DNA of 11,416 nt, taken from assembly GCA_013867245.1 (NCBI GenBank), contig JACENB010000169.1, positions 1 through 11,416 of the forward strand, in the 5' to 3' direction. The position numbers and the translations under genes were made by a program. The notes beneath the pieces are model-generated. The model saw nothing but the letters and a program-made list of their open reading frames with translations. It was not told the DNA's origin and made no database searches. Shown piece after piece: positions 1-5,643 of this stretch (positions within the stretch are counted from its first letter, which is position 1; every line of letters starts with the position of its first letter). This DNA is from Nitrosopumilaceae archaeon (GTDB lineage Archaea; Thermoproteota; Nitrososphaeria; Nitrososphaerales; Nitrosopumilaceae).

Positions 1-326
1 CTAAAGTCAAAAAAGGTATGAAAACAATGACTAATCTTGGTCATATGGAAATTTTAGATTCTGGTGCTAGTGGTGCTGTTAATTTCGTCATGGGATTATC
101 TGGAAAAGATGTTGGTGTTGCATACAAAGAACGAGTTGATCATGGGATTTATGCTGTTTCTGTAAGAGGTTCTAAAAACTGTAAAGTTCATTTGGGAAAA
201 ATTGTTAATCTTTTGGCAACTAGTCTTGGTGGTTCTGGTGGTGGACATGATAAGGCATGTGGAGCTGTAGTTCCAAAACCAAAAATTAAAAAATTCATAA
301 CTGAATTGAATAAAAAAGTAAAATAA
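1..326 (+). CDS. DHH/DHHA1-family phosphoesterase, C-terminal fragment
   Basis: The reading frame is open from the first base of the window, so this is the 3' end of a longer gene. The ATG at 18 is probably internal. The visible residues match the DHHA1 domain that follows the catalytic DHH domain in RecJ-like and NrnA-like phosphoesterases. The clearest sign is the glycine-rich loop GGSGGGHDKACGAV (nt 229-270), where family members carry a GGGGH-x-x-A-G-A pattern that contacts nucleic acid or nucleotide. Such proteins cleave phosphodiester bonds in single-stranded nucleic acids or small nucleotides. The metal-binding DHH half lies outside the window, so nuclease and small-nucleotide phosphatase cannot be told apart. 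The gene ends 19 bases from the convergent RidA gene. Confidence 0.8.
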   Translation, partial: KVKKGMKTMTNLGHMEILDSGASGAVNFVMGLSGKDVGVAYKERVDHGIYAVSVRGSKNCKVHLGKIVNLLATSLGGSGGGHDKACGAVVPKPKIKKFITELNKKVK

Positions 327-339
327 TATTTTAAACTAA

Positions 340-347
340 TTTTTTTT
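340..347 (+). terminator. Oligo-T terminator after the DHHA1 gene
   Basis: A run of eight T residues begins 13 bases after the stop codon of the DHHA1 gene and runs into the last codon of the convergent gene. Archaeal RNA polymerase can terminate at T-rich tracts without a hairpin, and no hairpin is visible here. The role is inferred from position and composition. Confidence 0.45.
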
Positions 348-801
348 ATTCTGAAAATTCAATTACTGCATCAATTTCTGTCATTGAATTTAATGGTAGA
401 CATGCAACACCCATTGCAATTCTTGAATGTTTTCCCTTATCTCCAAAAATTTCAAAAAATAAATCTGAAGCTGCATTAATCACTTTTGGATGTTGATAAA
501 ACTCTGGGTCTGAATTTACAAATCCTGATAATCTGACAATTCTTGTCACCTTATCTAAATTTCCTAACTCTCTTTTCATTTGTGCTAATAGGTTAATGGC
601 ACACATTTTAGCTGATTTTTGAGCTGTTTCTAAATTGTCATCAGAGACTTTTCCTGTAAATAGGACTTTGCCATCTTCCATTGGTATTTGACCTGAAATG
701 AATAGTAAATTCCCTGTTTTTACTGCTGGAATATATGATCCTGCAGGGGTTGGCGGATTTGGTAATGTAATATCTAATGATTTAATTTTCTCTTCAATCA
801 A
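346..801 (-). CDS. RidA (YjgF/YER057c/UK114) family protein
   Basis: This 151-residue protein belongs to the RidA superfamily. The best known members hydrolyse reactive enamine/imine intermediates made by PLP enzymes. It resembles the longer YjgF-like branch, with an N-terminal helix before LPNPPTPAGSYIPAVKTGNLLFISGQIP (residues 13-40). Arg127 in HSRIAMGV and Glu142 in MTEID sit where RidA proteins carry their ligand-binding Arg and Glu, so deaminase-type activity is possible. The start is the TTG at 801-799. The only in-frame codons between it and the upstream stop (829-831) contain no ATG, GTG or TTG, and the N-terminus fits the family. It lies 27 bases behind the TrmB-type gene on the same strand and is probably co-transcribed with it. 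Family assignment is firm; the substrate is unknown. Confidence 0.9.
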   Translation of the reverse strand: MIEEKIKSLDITLPNPPTPAGSYIPAVKTGNLLFISGQIPMEDGKVLFTGKVSDDNLETAQKSAKMCAINLLAQMKRELGNLDKVTRIVRLSGFVNSDPEFYQHPKVINAASDLFFEIFGDKGKHSRIAMGVACLPLNSMTEIDAVIEFSE

Positions 802-828
802 TATTTGAAATGATTTCTGAGCCTGATT

Positions 829-1989
829 TTAGTTTTTACTTATTTTAATGTGAACTTTTTCCCCTTTATTGGAATTATTTTGATAAACCGTTCTTGTCTT
901 GTATCCTTGTTTTTGCAAATAACTGTCTAAAATTGAGACCCACGGTAATGAATGGCCACTATTTAATTTTGAATCTATTGTGATATTCTTGGTATTTGCT
1001 TCAAAATTAACATGTCCTGAACAAGTAATTTGTATCACTGCATCTATGATTTCAATTACATCGTCTAGTGACTTTGTTTTTAGGTTAATTCCATTTTTTT
1101 CTAATAGCTTAATCATATCTAATTCTGGTTTTTTTGATAACATTGTAGAATTTAGAATATACGTCAAACCTGATTCATTAATGATTTTAATAATTTTATA
1201 AATTTCATGAGCTTCTGTTTTTGTCATGTCTGCCACTACTTTGGTTTTAATTGAATTTTTCCAAATATTTGAAAATACTTTTTCTTGATTAACTCCTAAA
1301 ATTTCTGTTGAAGAAAATATTGCACCTTTTCCATTATCATTATTTATCATTAACAATTCCGTTTCATCAAAAATAAAACAATTTTGAACAACATCTGATG
1401 TTTTAATTTCTACTCCGTCTGGTATTGTTCTATATGCTTCTGAACAAATTTGTGATGATGGTATGATTAATTTTACATCTAGGTTTCTTCGAATAACTCC
1501 TACTAATTGTTCTTTACATTCAGATAATAATCCTAACCCTCCTTGATCAGTCATTATTTTTATTGATGATTTTGATCCTTCAATCATTGTTTGAAGTTGA
1601 CTTAATACCTTGTTAGCACTAATGTGAAAATATCTTTTTTCTTCTGAACCTCTTGATTTTCTACTTTCTTCACTAGTTTTTTTCAAATTTGATACCAGTG
1701 TATTCATTGCATTAACTTTGTTAATTTGTTCATGAATTACATCATCAAAAGCATCTTCTGGAGAAATTGCAGTACACATTATTGGTTTGCTTTTTGAGAT
1801 TATGACTAATTTCTTATTTTCTAATTTTAGTAATGTTGGGTAAACTTTAGTTCTGGGAATTTCTGAATAATATGATAATTCACTAGCAGATATGGTGCCT
1901 TTAGAAATTAATGCTACATATGCCTGAGCTTCGTACTTGCTGAGCCCAAATTCTTCTAAACTGACTGTTAATACTTGCTCTTTTACCAT
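829..1989 (-). CDS. TrmB-family transcriptional regulator
   Basis: The 386-residue protein starts with a winged helix typical of TrmB proteins: LEEFGLSKYEAQAYVAL (11-27), then a putative recognition helix around SEIPRTKVYPTLLKLENK (42-59). A charged coiled-coil stretch follows (about 82-118). A middle domain (about 120-250) resembles the phospholipase-D-like fold of TrmB regulators but lacks the catalytic HxK motif. The last 110 residues or so, ending in a segment with GHSLPW and GYKTRTVYQ, do not resemble the sugar-binding domain of TrmB itself and may be a different ligand domain. TrmB proteins repress or activate transcription in response to a metabolite, often a sugar. The gene is divergent from the ESCRT-III-like/cdvC unit and shares a spacer with a palindrome. 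Its ligand and targets are unknown. Confidence 0.85.
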   Translation of the reverse strand: MVKEQVLTVSLEEFGLSKYEAQAYVALISKGTISASELSYYSEIPRTKVYPTLLKLENKKLVIISKSKPIMCTAISPEDAFDDVIHEQINKVNAMNTLVSNLKKTSEESRKSRGSEEKRYFHISANKVLSQLQTMIEGSKSSIKIMTDQGGLGLLSECKEQLVGVIRRNLDVKLIIPSSQICSEAYRTIPDGVEIKTSDVVQNCFIFDETELLMINNDNGKGAIFSSTEILGVNQEKVFSNIWKNSIKTKVVADMTKTEAHEIYKIIKIINESGLTYILNSTMLSKKPELDMIKLLEKNGINLKTKSLDDVIEIIDAVIQITCSGHVNFEANTKNITIDSKLNSGHSLPWVSILDSYLQKQGYKTRTVYQNNSNKGEKVHIKISKN

Positions 1990-2064
1990 GTTTTTACTAG
2001 ATTTGTTATTAGGTAAAATTGAGAGCTAAATTCCTTTACACAATTACTCAAAAAAAATCAAAAA

Positions 2065-2095
2065 TGTAACTGCCGATAGGTGTAACTGTAGTTAC
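2065..2095. promoter_or_regulatory. Candidate operator: GTAACT repeats with a palindrome
   Basis: TGTAACTG occurs at 2065-2072 and again at 2081-2088, exactly 16 bases apart. The second copy forms the left arm of GTAACT-GT-AGTTAC (2082-2095), a perfect inverted repeat with 6-base arms. The elements lie in the divergent spacer, about 25 bases upstream of a TATA-like stretch for the rightward unit and about 75 bases upstream of the TrmB-type gene. Spacing and symmetry suit a dimeric winged-helix regulator such as the adjacent TrmB protein. The binding partner is inferred. Confidence 0.45.
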
Positions 2096-2119
2096 GAAAA
2101 TTATTGTGACATCGTCCTC

Positions 2120-2132
2120 AAATACAAAATAT
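2120..2132 (+). promoter_or_regulatory. Possible TATA element for the ESCRT-III-like/cdvC unit
   Basis: An AT-only stretch broken by one C (AAATACAAAATAT) lies about 20 bases before the ATG at 2147. Its position suits a leaderless or very short-leader archaeal transcript. The whole region is AT-rich, so the exact element is uncertain. Confidence 0.3.
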
Positions 2133-2146
2133 CGCTTAACAATAGT

Positions 2147-2710
2147 ATGTTAGTAAATTATAGTCTAGATTCTATAGAATCAGAAAATGCTTCTAATTCT
2201 GTAACTCTTGTTCCTAGATTGGATTATTCTGTTAATTTACTTGCAGGTATTGTTGAAACTCTTCAAGAAAAAAGAATTGAATTAAAAAATCTAAATGAAT
2301 ATCTTGTGACTGATTTTAACGAAAATGAAAAATCTCATATGCAAAGTGTTGAATTGGAACATCTTGTAGTCTATTCTTTGGAAATATTACTTAAAATTCA
2401 AAATCAAATTGGTTCTATATCTGGAATAACTAGTATTCCTGAAATCCTTCCATCTTCAATTCCTATGATACGAACAATTAGTGCAAAATTATTTGTTATT
2501 TTCCCTACATCCAGTCAAAAATTATCTGAATTATCTGTTCACCTTGGTAGTATTGTTTTAGATGCTGCAACATTAACTAAAGCTCGCTTTGATTTTAGTA
2601 AATCTAATCATACTTCATCCATGTTACTGGATGAAGTAAAATTGATGGCTGACTCTAAATTAAATAAGCAGTATCCTCTTGTTGATTTTTTTAAATTATT
2701 CAATGTTTGA
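2147..2710 (+). CDS. Putative divergent ESCRT-III/CdvB-like protein
   Basis: The 187-residue protein has no signal peptide or membrane segment and reads as mostly helical. Its layout follows the ESCRT-III/CdvB core. A start PRLDYSVNLLAGIVETLQ (23-40) resembles the PRIDYAI-type helix 1 of CdvB proteins. A long second helix follows (about 60-90). Next come SIPEILPSSIPMIRTISAKLFVIFPTSSQKLSELSVHLGSIVLDAA (97-141), resembling the CdvB pattern of a helix, a GVMPEA-type turn and a LGEISxLLxxILVDAG-type helix, and a last helix SMLLDEVKLMADSKLNKQYP (158-177), resembling the CdvB segment ending in EQRIKEKFP. CdvB proteins polymerise on membranes and are remodelled by CdvC. Placement directly upstream of cdvC supports the call. 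The protein stops soon after this helix, so no C-terminal proline-rich MIT-binding motif or winged helix is visible. It could instead be an unrelated helical protein. Confidence 0.6.
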   Translation: MLVNYSLDSIESENASNSVTLVPRLDYSVNLLAGIVETLQEKRIELKNLNEYLVTDFNENEKSHMQSVELEHLVVYSLEILLKIQNQIGSISGITSIPEILPSSIPMIRTISAKLFVIFPTSSQKLSELSVHLGSIVLDAATLTKARFDFSKSNHTSSMLLDEVKLMADSKLNKQYPLVDFFKLFNV

Positions 2711-2712
2711 TT

Positions 2713-3201
2713 ATGCTTAACACTAAACGTGATTTTTTCAAAGATATTGAACGAATACGTTCTCTTTCTACGGTAATCGACAAAAAATTATCTGAAGTAA
2801 AACCTTCTGATGAGGATAAAATTGATAAATTGACTTTGGAAGAGTTACAGGATTTGGAGAAAATTGCTGGAATTGCAGATTTTATGCTCACAAAATATGC
2901 TGATAAAAAGGAAATGTGCTCAATTTTAAAGAATTTTACATCTGTAATTACTGAAACAACTGATTCTATGGGTGATTTGGATGATGAAATTTCTGAATTA
3001 ATTCTATCAGCTGAAGATTCTATTAGTAAAGTAAAGGATTTACACGCTCATATTGATGATAAATCCAATTTTAAAAAAAAATATTCTGATGGTCCAGACT
3101 ATGATCAGGCTCAAACAAGTTCAATTAATTTAACCAATTTTGTGACAGAGATTAACACAGTAGAATACCAACAAAAATCTTCAGGACATAACACAAGGTA
3201 A
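2713..3201 (+). CDS. Helical protein of unknown function in the cdvC unit
   Basis: I do not recognise this 162-residue protein. The ATG at 2713 is preferred over the TTG at 2707, which overlaps the previous stop codon; from the ATG the gap is 2 bases, so translation is probably coupled. Residues 7-30 and about 40-115 read as acidic amphipathic helices, for example LTLEELQDLEKIAGIADFML (40-59) and MGDLDDEISELILSAEDSIS (86-105). The last 45 residues are polar and probably disordered. There is no membrane segment and no cysteine motif. The gene is followed after 5 bases by cdvC, so the product probably works with CdvC or with the ESCRT-III-like protein, as an adaptor or a much-reduced ESCRT-III relative. 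That role is inferred from context only. Confidence 0.8.
   Translation: MLNTKRDFFKDIERIRSLSTVIDKKLSEVKPSDEDKIDKLTLEELQDLEKIAGIADFMLTKYADKKEMCSILKNFTSVITETTDSMGDLDDEISELILSAEDSISKVKDLHAHIDDKSNFKKKYSDGPDYDQAQTSSINLTNFVTEINTVEYQQKSSGHNTR
3195..3199 (+). promoter_or_regulatory. Shine-Dalgarno site for cdvC
   Basis: AAGGT overlaps the stop of the preceding gene and ends 7 bases before the ATG at 3207. It supports that start over the ATG at 3202, which is followed by a stop after one codon. It is one of the few clear ribosome binding sites in the window, as expected for an internal gene of an operon. Confidence 0.55.
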
Positions 3202-3206
3202 ATGAA

Positions 3207-4400
3207 ATGAGTCTAGCACCACAAGAATTAGAAAACACTGCAAGCAAATATGCTTCTGAAGCAATCAAATTTGATTCTCAGGGTGCACGTGGAATGGCAA
3301 TTACTCATTACCAACACGCAATAGATTCTCTCGTAAAATTACTGCAATTATATCCTAATAGCAAATTAAATGATATTTACAAAGAAAGATGTAATTCTTA
3401 TCATAACAGAATAACTGCATTACAACAATCTCATGGTGTAGAACCAGCAGTTGACCCAAAGGCTTCTGAATCTGAACAAAAAGCTTCTGTAAAAAGACAA
3501 GAAAATGAAAATGATTTTGAAGACCTTGTAATGAAAGAAAAACCTGATGTTACTTGGGACCAAGTAATTGGATTAGATGATGCCAAAAGTGCATTACGTG
3601 AATCAATCGTTTATCCTACAAAAAGACCAGATTTGTTTCCTCTTGGTTGGCCAAAAGGAATGTTATTGTATGGTCCACCTGGAACTGGAAAAACAATGTT
3701 GGCAGCTGCAACTGCAAATGAAATGGATGGATATTTCATTAATGTTGATGCATCATCATTAATGAGTAAGTGGTTAGGTGAAGCAGAAAAGAATGTTTCA
3801 AAATTATTTGTTATGGCCAGACAATATGCTGAAAAAGAAGGCAAACCTGTTATCTTGTTTGTCGACGAAGTAGATTCCTTACTTGGTGCAAGAAATAGTG
3901 AAGTTGGTGGTGAGGTTAGAACAAAAAATCAATTCTTAACTGAAATGGATGGAGTGAATGGAAAAGGTAAGCAATTGATGCTTTATGTCATTGGTGCAAC
4001 TAACAAGCCTTGGAGTCTTGACGCACCATTTTTGAGAAGATTCCAAAAAAGAATTTATGTTAACCTTCCAACACAAGCAGCTCGAGAAAATCTCTTTGAT
4101 CAATATACTGCAAAATTAAGTAAAACTTTTGATGTTAAAACTTCTGAATTGGCAAAATTATTTGATGGATATAGTGCAAGTGATATCAAAGATGTATGTC
4201 AAGCAGCACAAATTAAAACAGTTCACGAAATTTTTGACTCCCCTGATTACCATGAACCTATAGAAGGAGAAGAACCTGTTCAACCTAGAGATCTAAATAC
4301 AGATGATTTCAAATCCATTATGGCACGAAGAAGACCTAGTGTTTCTGTTGAAATGATACGTGCATATCACAAATGGAGCGAAGAATTCCAAGCACTTTGA
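3207..4400 (+). CDS. cdvC: CdvC, archaeal Vps4-type AAA ATPase of cell division
   Basis: The 397-residue protein is a Vps4/CdvC AAA ATPase. It disassembles or remodels ESCRT-III (CdvB) polymers at the membrane during division. An N-terminal MIT domain (about 5-75) would bind CdvB-type tails. After a charged linker comes the AAA module: Walker A GPPGTGKT at 156-163, the pore-loop region near MSKWLGEAEK, Walker B ILFVDEVD with Asp220-Glu221, sensor segment GATNKP, and the arginine pair Arg277-Arg278 in FLRRF. The C-terminal helix RPSVSVEMIRAYHKWSEEF is the typical Vps4 ending. All catalytic elements are present. It is the third gene of a tight unit with an ESCRT-III-like protein and an unknown helical protein, and no cdvA or ordinary cdvB is next to it. 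Identity is secure. Confidence 0.95.
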   Translation: MSLAPQELENTASKYASEAIKFDSQGARGMAITHYQHAIDSLVKLLQLYPNSKLNDIYKERCNSYHNRITALQQSHGVEPAVDPKASESEQKASVKRQENENDFEDLVMKEKPDVTWDQVIGLDDAKSALRESIVYPTKRPDLFPLGWPKGMLLYGPPGTGKTMLAAATANEMDGYFINVDASSLMSKWLGEAEKNVSKLFVMARQYAEKEGKPVILFVDEVDSLLGARNSEVGGEVRTKNQFLTEMDGVNGKGKQLMLYVIGATNKPWSLDAPFLRRFQKRIYVNLPTQAARENLFDQYTAKLSKTFDVKTSELAKLFDGYSASDIKDVCQAAQIKTVHEIFDSPDYHEPIEGEEPVQPRDLNTDDFKSIMARRRPSVSVEMIRAYHKWSEEFQAL

Positions 4401-4425
4401 TTGTTTAAATCTCTATTTGCGATCA

Positions 4426-4444
4426 TTTTTTAGATTTTATTTTT
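4426..4444 (+). terminator. T-rich terminator after cdvC
   Basis: Three T-runs (six at 4426-4431, four at 4435-4438, five at 4440-4444) lie 26-44 bases after the cdvC stop and just before the presumed carA promoter. The arrangement suits T-tract termination in archaea. No clear hairpin accompanies it. Confidence 0.45.
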
Positions 4445-4451
4445 CACAAAA

Positions 4452-4460
4452 AACTTAAAT
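4452..4460 (+). promoter_or_regulatory. Likely TATA element of the carAB operon
   Basis: AACTTAAAT stands out between the T-tracts after cdvC and the carA coding frame. At the usual archaeal distance of about 25 bases, transcription would begin near 4480. This leaves a leader of about 10 bases with GAGGG (4482-4486) before the proposed ATT start at 4492. Inferred from spacing. Confidence 0.4.
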
Positions 4461-4491
4461 TCACTTTAGTTCGGACTCAACGAGGGTCACA

Positions 4492-5643
4492 ATTACTACA
4501 AAGAAATCAAGTCACGCAAAAAAGTTTGGAAAGCTAATTTTTGATGATGGTACTGTAATTGACGGTGAAGGATTTGGTTATTCTACAACAACTTTTGGTG
4601 AAATAGTATTCAATACTGGAATGGTTGGATACACGGAAGCTTTGACAGATCCTTCGTATAATGGTCAATTACTCACTTTGACTTATCCTTTAGTTGGAAA
4701 TTATGGTATTCCCGATCCTAAAATAACTGATGAAGATGGAATTTCAAAATACTTTGAATCTGACAAAATTCAGATTCGAGGATTAGTAGTTCATGAATTA
4801 TCGTTAACTGCAAGTCATTGGAATCTTTCTATGACTTTGGATGAATGGATGTATAATGAAAAAGTTCCAGGTATTTCTGGAATTGATACACGTGCATTAA
4901 CCATGAAACTTCGAAATAGTGGAGTAATGATGGCTGCATTAGTTGTGTCTGATTCGGAAATTGATGTTGAAGAAGTAAAAAAACAACTTGCTTCAGCAAC
5001 TCATTATGATTCTGAACAATTTATGGATGAGGTATCTACTAAGGAAGAAAAAATCTATGGTGGTGAAGAGCAAACTGTTGTTATTGTTGACACTGGAGCA
5101 AAAAATGCAATTATACGTAACGTTCGTGAAATAGGATATAGAGCAATTTTAGTTCCTTGGAATACTCCTTATGAAAAAATAATGTCTTACAATCCTGAAG
5201 GTGTTGTTCTAAGTAGTGGTCCTGGTGATCCACAAAAATGTCCTGATACAATTTCTGCAGTAAAAAAATTAATTGAAAATAATGTTCCTACATTGGGTAT
5301 TTGTTTAGGTGCACAAATAATTGGAATTGCTGGTAATACTGATACTTACAAATTAAAATATGGTCATCGAGGTCAAAACAAACCTTGCATAAATCTTGAT
5401 AATAATCAAGTCTATGTTACAAGCCAAAATCATGGATATGGCATAACTCCTGAATCTCTAGAAAAATCTGATTTTGATTTATGGTTTAAGAATGCTGATG
5501 ATAAAACTGTGGAAGGAATTAAACATAAAAACCAAAATTGTATTGCTGTACAATTTCATCCTGAAGCTGCACCTGGTCCAAACGATTGTAAATTTATTTT
5601 TGAGAAACTTAAAACTTTGATGGAGTCTAAAACAAATGCCTAA
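4492..5643 (+). CDS. carA: Carbamoyl-phosphate synthase small subunit (glutaminase), ATT start
   Basis: CarA hydrolyses glutamine and passes ammonia to CarB to make carbamoyl phosphate for pyrimidines and arginine. The N-terminal CPSase domain is seen in KLIFDDGT and TGMVGYTEALTDPSYNGQLLTLTYPLVGNYG. The class I amidotransferase domain has SSGPGDP, the nucleophile Cys271 in GICLGAQ, and His356 and Glu358 in QFHPEAAPGP. The ATG at 4621 would remove about 43 residues of the conserved N-terminus, so it cannot be the start. The frame is open back to 4459 and holds no ATG, GTG or TTG before 4621. ATT at 4492, followed by ACTACAAAG, gives 383 residues, close to the 382 of the E. coli protein. Residue numbers use that start. 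The gene overlaps carB by 8 bases. Function is certain; the start is inferred. Confidence 0.93.
   Translation: MTTKKSSHAKKFGKLIFDDGTVIDGEGFGYSTTTFGEIVFNTGMVGYTEALTDPSYNGQLLTLTYPLVGNYGIPDPKITDEDGISKYFESDKIQIRGLVVHELSLTASHWNLSMTLDEWMYNEKVPGISGIDTRALTMKLRNSGVMMAALVVSDSEIDVEEVKKQLASATHYDSEQFMDEVSTKEEKIYGGEEQTVVIVDTGAKNAIIRNVREIGYRAILVPWNTPYEKIMSYNPEGVVLSSGPGDPQKCPDTISAVKKLIENNVPTLGICLGAQIIGIAGNTDTYKLKYGHRGQNKPCINLDNNQVYVTSQNHGYGITPESLEKSDFDLWFKNADDKTVEGIKHKNQNCIAVQFHPEAAPGPNDCKFIFEKLKTLMESKTNA
5622..5625 (+). promoter_or_regulatory. Internal Shine-Dalgarno site for carB
   Basis: GGAG inside the last carA codons lies 10 bases before the carB ATG at 5636. With the 8-base overlap it suggests that the two subunits are translated in a coupled way from one message. 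Confidence 0.4.

Noticed and set aside
18..20. ATG at 18 as a true gene start
   Set aside because: The frame is open to the window edge and the product would be only a DHHA1 domain, so the gene almost surely begins outside the window.
980..1201. Open frame of 73 codons on the + strand inside the TrmB-type gene
   Set aside because: It is antisense to a well-supported gene and its hydrophobic content simply mirrors the opposite strand's codons.
1990..2146. Small RNA or riboswitch in the divergent spacer
   Set aside because: The only symmetry is the short 6-base palindrome, too small for a structured RNA and better explained as a protein binding site.
2707..2712. TTG at 2707 as the start of the 162-residue protein
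   Set aside because: It overlaps the stop of the preceding gene; the ATG six bases later is a stronger start codon with a 2-base gap.
4621..5643. ATG at 4621 as the start of carA
   Set aside because: It would delete the conserved KLIFDDGT...GEIVFNTG part of the CPSase N-terminal domain, which is encoded in the same open frame just upstream.
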